Positions 1 through 8,413 of a DNA stretch of 64,000 nucleotides are shown here, one piece after another. Source of the DNA: JBEKYD01 sp049509915 (GTDB taxonomy: Bacteria > Acidobacteriota > Terriglobia > Bryobacterales > Bryobacteraceae); the NCBI GenBank assembly GCA_049509915.1, contig JBEKZL010000001.1, positions 14,602-78,601 on the forward strand, in the 5' to 3' direction. The translations under genes were made by a program, and so were the position numbers. Positions within the stretch are counted from its first letter, which is position 1. Each line of letters begins with the position of its first letter. A model generated the notes under the pieces. It had not been told where the DNA came from and searched no databases. It saw only the letters and a list, made by a program, of their open reading frames with translations.

Positions 1-2
1 CC

Positions 3-230
3 ACGTTCGAGGCATTGCTATTCCGCGACCTTACCAGCGGCTGCATCAAGAGCGCGGTCTTCGGAATGGTGATCACGGCGGTGGGCTGCTACGAGGGGTT
101 TTCGACCGGCGCCGGCGCCGAACAAGTCGGCCGGTCGACTACCCGGGCGGTGGTGATTTCGCTCCTGCTGCTGGTGCTGATCGATCTCCTCTTTACGGAC
201 CTGTTTTACGCCGCGCGAGGGGTGAGGTAA
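3..230 (+). CDS. mlaE: MlaE-family lipid ABC transporter permease, C-terminal end (5' cut by window edge)
   Basis: Only the last ~75 residues are present; the reading frame is open to the left edge, so the start lies outside the window. The visible part has a GxxxTAxGCYxGFxxxxGAExVGRxTTxAVV pattern followed by a hydrophobic helix, which is the conserved C-terminal region of MlaE permeases. The family forms the inner-membrane part of an ABC system that moves phospholipids between the membranes of diderm bacteria. It is followed after 4 bases by the ATPase gene and then the MCE protein, the usual mlaE-mlaF-mlaD order. Whether the system here is Mla proper or a related MCE importer cannot be decided from this fragment. 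Confidence 0.8.
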   Translation, partial: TFEALLFRDLTSGCIKSAVFGMVITAVGCYEGFSTGAGAEQVGRSTTRAVVISLLLLVLIDLLFTDLFYAARGVR

Positions 231-234
231 CGAG

Positions 235-1029
235 GTGCCCGCCCCGGTCATTGCGGCCAACGATCTCCGCGTTCGCTTCGGCGAACGGGAGATTCTGCAC
301 GGCCTCACTTTCGAAGTGCGGGAGAACGAAACACTGGTGGTAATCGGCGGTTCCGGCTCGGGGAAAAGTACCCTGCTGCGCACCCTGGTGGGGCTTGAGC
401 GCCCATCTTTCGGGCAGGTCCAGATCAAGGGGACGGACATGACCGCCGCTCCCGCGCGAGTGATGGATGAAATTCGCAAGAAAATCGGTCTGGCGTTTCA
501 GGGCGGTGCGCTGATCGGCTCGCTGACGGTAGGCGAAAATATCGCGCTGCCGCTGCTGGAACATACCGGGCTCGCGCCCACCACCATCGAAGTCATGGTG
601 CGGATCAAACTCGAGCAGGTGGGGCTGAGCGGTTTCGAAGACTACAGCCCCTCGCAACTGAGCGGAGGTATGAAGAAGCGCGCGGCGTTCGCGCGGGCCA
701 TGGCCCTCGACCCCGAGATCCTGTTTTTCGATGAACCATCGGCGGGCCTCGACCCGATCACGGCGGCCGGCATCGACGATCTCATTCTCAGCCTCAAGAA
801 AGCATACTCGCTGAGCATGGTGGTAGTGACGCACGAATTGGCGAGCGCCTTCCTGATCGCCGACCGGATGATTCTGATCGACCGCGGCAATATCGCCGCC
901 ATGGGACCGGTGGAGGAAGTGAAGAACAGCCAGCATCCGCGCGTGCGCCAATTCCTGGACCGCATTGCCGACACCACCCAGGACGATGACGTGGACCACC
1001 TCCGCCTGTTCACGGAGGGACTCAGGTGA
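235..1029 (+). CDS. mlaF: MlaF-type ABC transporter ATP-binding protein
   Basis: A 264-residue ABC ATPase with Walker A GSGSGKST at residues 39-46, signature LSGGM at 142-146 and Walker B ILFFDE at 162-167, followed by an H-loop in VVVTHEL. The length and the SGGMKKRAAFARA form of the signature fit MlaF/Mkl ATPases that energise MCE lipid transport. The start is a GTG four bases after the permease stop; no upstream ATG in frame is nearer. It ends inside the start of the MCE gene (GTG at 1026 overlaps TGA 1027-1029), which indicates translational coupling and one operon with its neighbours. Confidence 0.92.
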   Translation: MPAPVIAANDLRVRFGEREILHGLTFEVRENETLVVIGGSGSGKSTLLRTLVGLERPSFGQVQIKGTDMTAAPARVMDEIRKKIGLAFQGGALIGSLTVGENIALPLLEHTGLAPTTIEVMVRIKLEQVGLSGFEDYSPSQLSGGMKKRAAFARAMALDPEILFFDEPSAGLDPITAAGIDDLILSLKKAYSLSMVVVTHELASAFLIADRMILIDRGNIAAMGPVEEVKNSQHPRVRQFLDRIADTTQDDDVDHLRLFTEGLR

Positions 1030-2057
1030 AGACCATGGAAGCGAATCGCGAGCGGACTCTGGTAGGCTTGTTTGTTCTGATCGCTGGGGGCCTCCTGTTC
1101 GGTACCCTGCTGGCGCTTTCCAGCGGCGTGGGAACGCCGACCGTTCCGCATCGCACCTACTTCAAGTTTGCCGGCGGTGTACAGCCCGGGGCACCGGTGC
1201 GTTTTGGCGGGCTGGCGGTGGGCAAGGTGACGCGGGTGCGTGTCGACCCGGCAAACTCCACGCGCATCGAAATCGCCGTCGCCGTAAGCAAAGACGCTCC
1301 GCTGAGAACCGATAGTGTCGCCAAGGTCACTACCCTGGGTCCATTGACCGACAACTACATCGAGATCTCCACCGGTAGCGAGGGCGCAGCGCACGCGCAG
1401 CCGGGATCGATCTTGCAATCGACGGAGGCGTTCGGTCTTCCGCAATTGAGCGATGCCGCGCAAACCATGGTGCCGGAAGTCAAAGAGGCGCTACAGAAAC
1501 TCAATCAGAACCTGGAAGGCATGCAGGCCACCATCGCGCGCGCCAACGATTTGCTGAATGACAGCAACCGTAAGAATATCGCCAGTTCGCTGAGCGGCAT
1601 TGCGCAAACGGTAGCGGAAGCGCGGCCCAAAGTCGCGGACTCGCTCGACAAACTGAGTGGCATGCTGACCGACGCGCGCCCGAAAGTCTCCGCCAGCCTA
1701 ACCAATGTGCAACAGCTCACGGCCAAGCTAGAGCCGGTGCTTGACGATCTCAAGACCACCACAACCCGCGCCAACGAAACGCTAGCCCATGTGGATGCGG
1801 TGCTCGTCGAGAACCGTCCGGATATTCGCGCTTCGATCTCGGGGCTGCGAGAGACGGTCGCGAAGTCCTCGGTTCTACTCGACCAGTTCAATCAGATACT
1901 CAGCCAGAATTCCGACAATATCGACGGCCTGCTGGAGAACATGCGCATGACCGCCGAGAACCTGCGGGTTTTGACGGAAACCGTGGCGCGCTCGCCGGCG
2001 AGCCTGATCCGCGGCGTGAAAGCCTCGGACCGTCAACCGGGTGAGATTGGCAAATAG
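1026..2057 (+). CDS. mlaD: MCE (MlaD-like) substrate-binding protein
   Basis: A 343-residue protein with an N-terminal signal anchor (residues ~12-32), an MCE domain at roughly 38-115 (TYFKFAGGVQPGAPVRFGGLAVGKVTRV is typical of the start of the domain), then a long helical region with repeated heptad-like segments to the end. MCE proteins form periplasmic hexamers that pass lipids between membranes; the long coiled C-terminus resembles the needle-forming MCE members rather than short E. coli MlaD. GTG at 1026 overlaps the mlaF stop; ATG at 1035 is an alternative start three codons downstream. It is followed 14 bases later by a lipoprotein gene, likely its outer-membrane-side partner. Confidence 0.88.
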   Translation: MKTMEANRERTLVGLFVLIAGGLLFGTLLALSSGVGTPTVPHRTYFKFAGGVQPGAPVRFGGLAVGKVTRVRVDPANSTRIEIAVAVSKDAPLRTDSVAKVTTLGPLTDNYIEISTGSEGAAHAQPGSILQSTEAFGLPQLSDAAQTMVPEVKEALQKLNQNLEGMQATIARANDLLNDSNRKNIASSLSGIAQTVAEARPKVADSLDKLSGMLTDARPKVSASLTNVQQLTAKLEPVLDDLKTTTTRANETLAHVDAVLVENRPDIRASISGLRETVAKSSVLLDQFNQILSQNSDNIDGLLENMRMTAENLRVLTETVARSPASLIRGVKASDRQPGEIGK

Positions 2058-2071
2058 AAGGGGGAATTATC

Positions 2072-2668
2072 ATGCGCGCTGTTTCCATATGCACGATCGC
2101 CATTCTAGGTCTCCTAGATGCAGGTTGCGTCGATAACAGACCGGTCCACTACTACACCATCGAACCGGCGGCGCCGCCGGCCACTTCGCGCGCGCCCGCC
2201 GGCCCGGCGCTCGTAGTGGGTAACATCTCGGATCTGCCGGAACCGCAGGACAACCGGATTCGCTATCGCTTCGGTTCGAACGAAGTGGGAGAGTATCAGT
2301 TCCATCGCTGGATCGAAAGTCCGGGGAGCATGATCTCCGAATCGCTGGCGCTGGCACTGCGGGCTTCCGGCAAATACCGCAGCGTGATGGAAAGCAGCAG
2401 TACGGCGGCCGGCGACTATCAACTGCGCGGGAAGCTCTACGAGTTCGACGAGGTAGATCGCGATTCCGTTCAAACCTGTATCTCGCTACGGGTGAATCTT
2501 GTGGATATGAAGACCAGGCGGGTGGTCTGGGGCGATCTCGTGAGGCACGAGGAGGCCGTCCGCGGCGAGAACGTCCGGGACGTAGTGGCTTCTCTCGATC
2601 GGAATCTGCAGGCGGTGGTAAAAGAAACGGCGGAGGGAATCGGCCATTTCCTGGAGGCCCAACGCTGA
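2072..2668 (+). CDS. ABC-type transport auxiliary lipoprotein (PqiC/YmbA-like)
   Basis: A 198-residue lipoprotein with a short signal peptide and a lipobox ending in LLDAGC (Cys 19). The mature part begins with HYYTIEP, a hallmark of the ABC_trans_aux / PqiC family, and continues with short beta-rich segments (ISDLPEPQDNRIRYRFG, YQFHRW). These proteins are outer-membrane lipoproteins that work with MCE systems. Start ATG 2072 is preceded by a GGGGGA ribosome-binding stretch. It sits directly behind the MCE gene and closes the operon; about 90 bases separate it from the next gene. Confidence 0.82.
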   Translation: MRAVSICTIAILGLLDAGCVDNRPVHYYTIEPAAPPATSRAPAGPALVVGNISDLPEPQDNRIRYRFGSNEVGEYQFHRWIESPGSMISESLALALRASGKYRSVMESSSTAAGDYQLRGKLYEFDEVDRDSVQTCISLRVNLVDMKTRRVVWGDLVRHEEAVRGENVRDVVASLDRNLQAVVKETAEGIGHFLEAQR

Positions 2669-2759
2669 TTGGCTCAGCCGCATACGGCGTGGCGATTGAA
2701 TTGCCAACCTGGAGCCGTGCACCGGTCTACTCTTGTGGCGGCGGGGCTGGAGCAATCGA

Positions 2760-4016
2760 ATGAAGAAACTGCGGTGGGCCCTCATTTTCTGCGTCTCTGC
2801 CCATGCCCAAGTAGCGCTCAGCTCGAACGATCGGGCCTGGCTTGACACTACCATCGGAAGCGGGACGCTCGCCGATCTTCGCTGGCCCAACTTCCGCGAT
2901 TACAGCCAGCATCTGCGGAAATTCTACGGGTTCAGCAACGATTCCCTCTGGTGGGTCAAGGGGGTGGAGCCGACGCCGCAGGCGCGGCAGGCGATCGCGC
3001 TGCTGCAACAGGCCGGCCAGAAGGGGCTCTCGGCGGACGATTATGATGGGCCGCGTTGGAATGATCGTCTGACCAGCCTGAAAAGCGCGTCGGGCCAACC
3101 CGCTTCGCAAGCCGCAGTGAAATTCGACCTGGCCCTCACGATCTCGGTGATGCGTTACATCTCCGATCTCCACATCGGCAGAGTAAATCCGAAGCGCCTG
3201 GCATTCGAGCTTGACGATGAGTCCAAGAAGTACGATCTGCCGGAATTCTTGCGGGACCACGTCGCCGGTGCAAGCGACGTCGCAGGCGCCTTGGCGCAAG
3301 TCGAGCCGCCCTATCCCGGTTACCGCCGCACCCTGCAGGCATTTCAGACGTACCTCGAAATGGCGAAGAAGGACGACGGCGAACAACTACCCTCACCCGT
3401 TGCGCCCAAGAAGACCATCGCAGCGGGCGACACCTGGCCGGGCGTCCAGCGGCTCACCCGTCTACTCCGTCTGGTGGGCGATCTCCCGGCCGACGCCAAC
3501 GTTGCTCCCGACCGGCTGATTTACGACGGTCCGCTGGTTGACGCCGTGAAGAACTTCCAGCGCCGACACGGCCGCGATGCCGACGGACGAATCGGCGCGC
3601 AGACGCTGGCCGACCTGAATGTGCCCCTGAGCCGGCGCGTCGAACAGATGCGATGGACCTTGGAGCGCTGGCGCTGGCTGCCGGACATCGATCGAAAAGC
3701 TCCCGTCGTGGTCAACATTCCGGAATTTCGCCTGCGTGCTTACGACGAAAACTTCAATGTTGCGCTGACCATGAACGTGGTGGTCGGGAGGGCCTTCGGA
3801 CATAGCACGCCGGTGTTCAGGGAGAACCTGCAATATCTGATCTTCCGGGGGTACTGGGACGTGCCGTATTCCATCACCCGGGCGGAAATCGTTCCTCACC
3901 TGGAGAAAGACGCGGATTACCTTGCGAAAGATCGCTTGCAGATCCTGGATAGCCGGCGCGACCCGGTCAGCACGGGGCCGGTAACAAGTGCTGGCCGCTT
4001 CCACTTACCCGATTGA
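2760..4016 (+). pseudogene. L,D-transpeptidase (YcbB/LdtD-like), 3' truncated by fusion to the DUF3300 gene
   Basis: The product starts at ATG 2760 with a signal peptide (MKKLRWALIFCVSAHAQVAL). It then has the large scaffold domain, a peptidoglycan-binding module (VDAVKNFQRRHGRDADGRIGAQTLADLN, about residues 260-290) and the beginning of a YkuD catalytic domain (PVVVNIPEFRLRAYDE). The sequence breaks off after ...DSRRDPVSTGPVTS near 3985: the catalytic HxxxSHGCxR region, normally ~100 residues further on, is absent. The remaining codons to the stop at 4016 are the DUF3300 gene read in another frame. The product would have no active-site Cys, so it is probably inactive. The family cross-links peptidoglycan (3-3 bonds) in the periplasm. 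The lesion looks like one deletion removing the end of this gene and the start of the next. Confidence 0.8.
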
Positions 4017-4817
4017 AATCGCCGAGGCCCAGCAATGGGTTAAAGACCATCCGAACTGGAAGCCGGCGAAGCTCATGGACGAGATGAAAAAAGAAACGTG
4101 GGATCCCAGCGTCAAAGCGCTGGTCGCGTTCCCGCAGGTGCTTACCATGATGGCCGAGAGTCTCACCTGGACCACGCAGCTCGGAAATGCGTTCCTGGCC
4201 CAGCAATCTGACGTGATGCAGGAGGTCCAGCGCATGCGAGCTCAAGCCAAGGCTAAGGGGACGCTGCATTCCAGTCCGCAGCTAAACGTCGCGACGCAGG
4301 AGCAGAACGGCCAGAGCGCAATCACCATCCAGCCCGCAAACCCGGAGGTCTGGTATGTGCCCTATTACAACCCACTCTATATCTGGGGGCCGCCGGTATG
4401 GGGAGTTTATCCCGGGCTGGTTTACCCGGGTGTGGCAGCGGGTTTCGGATTCCTGCCAGGTATCGATATCGGCCTTTATTTCGGTGGCTGGGGAGGATGG
4501 GGTTGGGGAGGATGGGGTTGGGGACCGAATTGGTTCGGCGGCGGTATCTTTATCGACTATTCGTTCCTTCATCGCTACGGCTTCGGCGAATTTCACGGGG
4601 GACTCGGCCGCGGAGTGTGGGCGCACCGGCCTTTGATCGCGGCGCAACCGCGCCTCGTCTGGGAAATCCCGGGTTCGAGCAGCGCGCATACACCGGGAAC
4701 CACAGCGTTTTTGGCGGATATCACGATGGCGGGTTGACGCGCATGCAGAGCGACCACGGTTTTTCCAGCATGGGAGCCGGCCGCAGCATGGGCGGATTCG
4801 GCCGAGGGAGGCGATAA
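3985..4817 (+). pseudogene. DUF3300 protein, 5' truncated and frameshifted
   Basis: From VLAASTYPIEIAEAQQW at 3985 onward the sequence matches the DUF3300 family, which normally has a signal peptide and ~60 residues (ELDQMLAPVALYPDALL-type) before this point; these are missing. The middle part (DPSVKALVAFPQVL, WYVPYYNPLYIWG, Gly/Trp-rich run) is in one frame to about 4630. After that the family-like tail (FGGYHDGG, GFSSMGAGRSMGGFGRGRR) continues in a second frame to a stop at 4817. The first frame instead runs to an unrelated stop at 4737. At least one base has therefore been lost or gained near 4610-4640. No clear start codon with ribosome-binding site serves the remnant. DUF3300 proteins are exported, of unknown function, and often precede DUF2950 genes, as here. 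Confidence 0.75.
4491..4520 (+). repeat. 15-bp tandem repeat (two perfect copies) in the Gly/Trp-rich region of DUF3300
   Basis: The unit GGGAGGATGGGGTTG occurs at 4491-4505 and again at 4506-4520. It encodes the GWGGWGWGGWGWG run. Such low-complexity repeats are common in this family and prone to slippage. Confidence 0.9.
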
Positions 4818-4821
4818 CTCA

Positions 4822-5679
4822 ATGACACTCAAATTGTGGATCACTTATACGGCAATCGCGGTTGCGCCGGCGATGGCGCAGGAGCGCTTCGATTCCGCGG
4901 AAGCGGCAGCCCAGGCCGTCATCGAGGCAGCCAACAACCATGACTCCGCCCGCCTCACGGCCGTTCTGGGTGCGGACGCGCGGGCCATTCTGACTTCGGG
5001 CGATGCCGCTCAGGATCGCGCCGAGCAGACCGAATTCGCCAACCTCGGGCACGCCAAACACCAGATGGAACCCTGCCCCCTGGACCCGAATCGTATGATT
5101 CTCTCGGTGGGCGAGGCCAACTGGCCGTTTCCCATCCCCATCGTGCGCACCGGGGGCAAATGGAGCTTCGACGCGTCTCAAGCCGATGTGGAGATGCGCG
5201 CGCGCCGTATCGGCGCCAACGAGATGGACGCGATCGAGATCTGCAAAGGCTATGTGGAAGCCCAACAGAAGTACGCCGAGGAGCACGGCGAGAACGGAAT
5301 GCCCGAGTACGCGGCGCGGCTGATGAGCACCCCGGGCCAGCACAACGGGTTGTATTGGGAAGGCGCCAGCGAGCCTCTCATTCCCGCTGGTCTGGCTCAG
5401 GCCGACTCCAAGCCCTACCATGGATATTATTTCCGCATCCTGGAGGAGCAGGGTCCGAATGCTCCCGGCGGAGCGCACGCTTACGTGATCGGCGGCAAAC
5501 TGATAGGCGGCTTCGGCCTGGTGGCTTGGCCGGCGCAGTACGGAGTTACCGGCATTCACACGTTTGTCGTAAACCACAACGGCATAGTCTTCGAGAAGGG
5601 TATCGAGCCCACTGGCGGCAAAGCGCCGGCGCCTCTTACGCGATTCGACCCTGACGGTTCCTGGATAAAAGTGGAATGA
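4822..5679 (+). CDS. DUF2950 family exported protein
   Basis: A 285-residue protein with a signal peptide (cleavage probably after PAMAQ, residue ~20). The rest matches the DUF2950 pattern: FDSAEAAAQAVIEAANNHD near the N-terminus, then AIEICKGYVEAQQKYAEE, a central YHGYYFRILEEQGPNAPGGAHAYV block and a C-terminal GIVFEKG segment. The function of the family is unknown; it is expected in the periplasm or cell envelope. It follows the broken DUF3300 gene by 4 bases and is itself intact, so the pair was probably one operon. The start ATG 4822 has a GGGAGG ribosome-binding site at 4805-4811. Confidence 0.88.
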   Translation: MTLKLWITYTAIAVAPAMAQERFDSAEAAAQAVIEAANNHDSARLTAVLGADARAILTSGDAAQDRAEQTEFANLGHAKHQMEPCPLDPNRMILSVGEANWPFPIPIVRTGGKWSFDASQADVEMRARRIGANEMDAIEICKGYVEAQQKYAEEHGENGMPEYAARLMSTPGQHNGLYWEGASEPLIPAGLAQADSKPYHGYYFRILEEQGPNAPGGAHAYVIGGKLIGGFGLVAWPAQYGVTGIHTFVVNHNGIVFEKGIEPTGGKAPAPLTRFDPDGSWIKVE

Positions 5680-5754
5680 CGCGGCCGAGTGTCGCGACCA
5701 GCAAAAACACCAGCAGCCGCCGAACGCCGAGCCGGGCGGCCGTGGCTCGGCGAT

Positions 5755-6372
5755 TCAGGGGATACGCTCGGCGCGCACTACAAACCGGTTCGGCGCCGAG
5801 CCAATGTATTCGAAAGGAAAGCAGGTTACGAGGGTCAGGCTATCATGGCCGGTCGGGTACAAAACCTCTGTATCGTCCGGCCGAACAACGCTTGCGAATA
5901 GTACGCGGTAGCGATACGTTCCCTGGAGAGTGGTTATGGTAATGTAGTCGTCCCTCTGAATCGAGCGCAGGGGGCGGAAAAACGTGTCTCTATGGCCAGC
6001 GAGTCCCACATTTCCGGAATCCCACGGCAGAGCGGTACCGGGTATGTGGCCGACCGCTCGTTCGAGGTCGCCCGCGTCCGTTCCTTCGACCACCATCACG
6101 GCGACACCGATGCGCGGAATCTGCAGACTGCCGACCACCCCATGCCTAGCAGGCAGCGCGACGGGGGCAATCGAAGTCAAAGCTGCCACCCTGCTGTCCG
6201 CTCGCAGACGAAGCTCCTGCTCGAACTCCCGCGCCTCTCTGGCCTGATAGAACTCGGCGCCAAGGAGACTCGCCAGGCAGTATCCCAGGCTCAACGTGCC
6301 TACCACGGTCAACGCACGCCGCGCCAGTTGGCGCACGTCTCTCGCAGGAGCGGTGCTAAGGATAACTCTCAC
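5755..6372 (-). CDS. class D sortase (transpeptidase)
   Basis: A 205-residue sortase with a single N-terminal membrane helix (residues ~20-40) and the catalytic triad in order: His127 in LAGHRDTFF, Cys184 in LTLVTC and Arg196 in SAPNRFVV. The spacing and TLVTC box fit sortase class D. Sortases cleave LPxTG-like signals and attach the protein to an amine acceptor. The start is a GTG whose last bases overlap the stop of the VWA gene upstream (GTGA), so the two are coupled. The substrate candidate lies at the head of the same minus-strand cluster (LPKTA signal). Sortases are unusual in diderms but known from Acidobacteriota. Confidence 0.92.
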   Translation of the reverse strand: MRVILSTAPARDVRQLARRALTVVGTLSLGYCLASLLGAEFYQAREAREFEQELRLRADSRVAALTSIAPVALPARHGVVGSLQIPRIGVAVMVVEGTDAGDLERAVGHIPGTALPWDSGNVGLAGHRDTFFRPLRSIQRDDYITITTLQGTYRYRVLFASVVRPDDTEVLYPTGHDSLTLVTCFPFEYIGSAPNRFVVRAERIP

Positions 6373-7301
6373 TGGGCCTTCCCCTCAAGGCTCTTCGGCC
6401 GGGCCGGCGATGCGATGTAATAGGATCTGGTTCGAACCAGAAGTTTCTCACCGTGGTGTCCCGCGGCTGTTACTTTGATCGTCCGTCGAGTATTATCCAG
6501 CTTCGGGTTTGACGGAATGTAAGCGATCGTGTACTGGTTGCGGATGTCCTTCGCGATTTGCTCGCAGGTCGGCACCACAGCGGTAGTATCTCGCGGCGGG
6601 AATGCTTCGCCACCGGTGGCGTCCGCGATCTTCTTGAGAACTCCCGGATTGGTGTCATGTTCGTCTTCATCGAATAGACCAATCGTGTAGATGATCACAT
6701 CCGAGCGCCCGGCGTCCTCGAGTACCTGCCGCAAAGTATGCCGGCTGGCGTTGTCTTCCCCGTCGGTGATGGCAATCAGAGCTTTCTTGTCTAATGTAGC
6801 TTTCTTCAGACGATCCATGCCGGCTTCGAGCGCATCGTATAACGCGGTCCTGCCGCCCGCCGGCATCCCGGAGAGAGCCCTCTCGAGCTCCACGGGGTCG
6901 GCTGAAAAGAATTGGGTATCCGGCAGGCCGAATAGCACCCGCTCGTTGAAGTTCACGACAAACATCTCGTCTCGTGGATTACTGGCGCGAACGAAGGCCA
7001 GCGCGGCCGCGGTCACTTCATGTCTCTTCCGGCCCATACTGCCGCTGTTGTCGACCGCCAGGCCCACGGCGACCGGGACGTCTTCATGGCTAAAGACCTG
7101 GATAGTCTGAGGCGACCCGTTCTCATAAACCCGAAAGTCCTCCTTTCGTAGGTCGGAGACAAATCCGCCCTCTTTGTCCAACACGCTGGCCTTCAGAATC
7201 ACCAAGTTCACATCTACCGATATGATGGCGTCTCCTGACAACGGGGCAGTCTGCCCTGAGAGGCACTGCCCCGTCAGTAGAACAAGGAGCGCGTACCGCA
7301 T
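6369..7301 (-). CDS. VWFA-domain protein (acidobacterial type)
   Basis: Starting at ATG 7301 the product has 310 residues: a signal peptide (MRYALLVLLTGQCLSGQ), an acidobacterial VWFA-associated leader domain (ISVDVNLVILKASVLDKEGGFVSDLRKEDFRVYENG) and a von Willebrand A domain whose MIDAS motif DNSGS is at 84-88. This architecture matches the VWFA-related family that is strongly expanded in Acidobacteria. The longer open frame to 7688 runs over the end of the upstream gene and is not needed; GAGGA lies upstream of 7301. VWA domains bind protein ligands through a metal ion, outside the cell in exported proteins. It lies between an LPXTG-like protein and the sortase, so it may take part in surface assembly; that role is inferred only from position. 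Confidence 0.87.
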   Translation of the reverse strand: MRYALLVLLTGQCLSGQTAPLSGDAIISVDVNLVILKASVLDKEGGFVSDLRKEDFRVYENGSPQTIQVFSHEDVPVAVGLAVDNSGSMGRKRHEVTAAALAFVRASNPRDEMFVVNFNERVLFGLPDTQFFSADPVELERALSGMPAGGRTALYDALEAGMDRLKKATLDKKALIAITDGEDNASRHTLRQVLEDAGRSDVIIYTIGLFDEDEHDTNPGVLKKIADATGGEAFPPRDTTAVVPTCEQIAKDIRNQYTIAYIPSNPKLDNTRRTIKVTAAGHHGEKLLVRTRSYYIASPARPKSLEGKAQ

Positions 7302-7327
7302 GAAGTTGCCGCCGTCCTCCTCGTTCG

Positions 7328-8017
7328 TCAGGTCCGGTCTATGCCGGCATCGCGCAGCAACCGCGCACCGCCGAACGCCAGCAATCCGATGAGAGCTACC
7401 AAAGGTAGAGCGCTGGCGGTCTTGGGTAACCTCGCCGGCAACTCCGCCTGAACAGGGAAAACCTCGGAGATCTCGACTTCCTCTTCCGTCGGCTGCTGCG
7501 CCTTGAGCGGCGCCCGCTTCATCGCAACCACGTGGGGCTCCTGCATCGTTGTGGCTGGCATAGTGGTGTTGGGTGCGAGTTCCGTCGGCATCGACGGGAC
7601 CGGCTGCCTGTTGAGCTTGGCTAACTCCAGAGCTTTGGCTTTTGGGTAGACAAACTGGTGGCCGTAATTCTGGCCGGGATAGAACCACGCCCTGACTGCT
7701 TCGGGGGCGCCCGCGGCGCGCTCTTCGAAGGTGATAATCGTCTTCCCGCTTGGCTTCAGACGGTAGTCGGGGATCGTGAGGAACGTGCCGTAGACAACAT
7801 TCTCACGCTTGTTGAATACCTGGACTATATTGCGATCCGCCTGAGAGTCCACGAGTTTAAAGACATAGGTGCCCGCGTCCAAGACCCTCCCGGGGATCTC
7901 CACGGGCCCGCTAAAGGTAAAGATAGTTTTTTGGTTCCACTCGTCTGCTTTCGCCCGCTGAGCTACCGCCCCGAGGGCAACCACAAACACGAGGGTAATA
8001 ATCTTACGATTGTTCAT
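7328..8017 (-). CDS. exported protein with LPXTG-like sorting signal
   Basis: Taken from ATG 8017 with an AGGAG ribosome-binding site, the product has 229 residues: a signal peptide (cleavage near QRAKA, residue ~24), a beta-rich domain (FSGPVEIPGRVLDAGTYVFKL, typical of small acidobacterial exported proteins), and a Pro/Thr-rich linker. It ends with a canonical sorting tail: LPKTA at 197-201, a hydrophobic segment (LPLVALIGLLAFGGA) and a basic end (RLLRDAGIDR). The tail is exactly what class D sortases recognise. The gene is first in the three-gene minus-strand cluster with the VWA and sortase genes. The function of the mature domain is not known. Confidence 0.85.
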   Translation of the reverse strand: MNNRKIITLVFVVALGAVAQRAKADEWNQKTIFTFSGPVEIPGRVLDAGTYVFKLVDSQADRNIVQVFNKRENVVYGTFLTIPDYRLKPSGKTIITFEERAAGAPEAVRAWFYPGQNYGHQFVYPKAKALELAKLNRQPVPSMPTELAPNTTMPATTMQEPHVVAMKRAPLKAQQPTEEEVEISEVFPVQAELPARLPKTASALPLVALIGLLAFGGARLLRDAGIDRT

Positions 8018-8413
8018 TTCCGAACTCCTCTCGCCGCTTACCGGCGCTATTCTCTGCCGCTTATGCAATCGAGCGCCCACCCATCAATCCGCCCTGAGCC
8101 GGAGAAGCAGTGGCGCCGCACTTGTTATTAGTGGCGACCGACCGTCACGCGGCGCCGACGCTGGTCACACGCGCGCGGAATTTCGGCAGATGGGCGGCGA
8201 TGATCGACGAGGTCGCCGGGCGCGCCCGCGAGGTCAGGATGGCTTCGCTGCGTTCCATGGGCGACATCGCGCGGCGCCAGCGCCCCAGGGATGGCGGTTC
8301 GAGTGAGCCGGCGAACGTCTTCGGGTCAAAGACCAACGCCGGTTGAACACTTCGCTCGCATGTCAGTTGACGAGAAATGGCCTTACGTGTGCACTCCGGG
8401 CTGGGTGGCAACT
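8018..8413 (+). other. intergenic region between divergent sortase-substrate and cox operons
   Basis: About 400 bases separate the start of the LPXTG gene (minus) and coxB (plus), so both promoters should lie here. Open frames in it have no recognisable start sites. On the minus strand a stretch near 8270-8330 reads FAGSLEPPSLGRWRRAMSP, which faintly resembles the tail of sulfotransferases and may be a remnant, but this is too weak to call. Confidence 0.4.

Noticed and set aside
7301..7688. N-terminal extension of the VWA frame
   Set aside because: It overlaps the LPXTG gene, has shadow-like composition, and a signal peptide begins exactly at ATG 7301.
8110..8346. Open frame of 78 codons upstream of coxB
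   Set aside because: No ribosome-binding site, no recognisable domain, and it overlaps the likely promoter region of two divergent operons.
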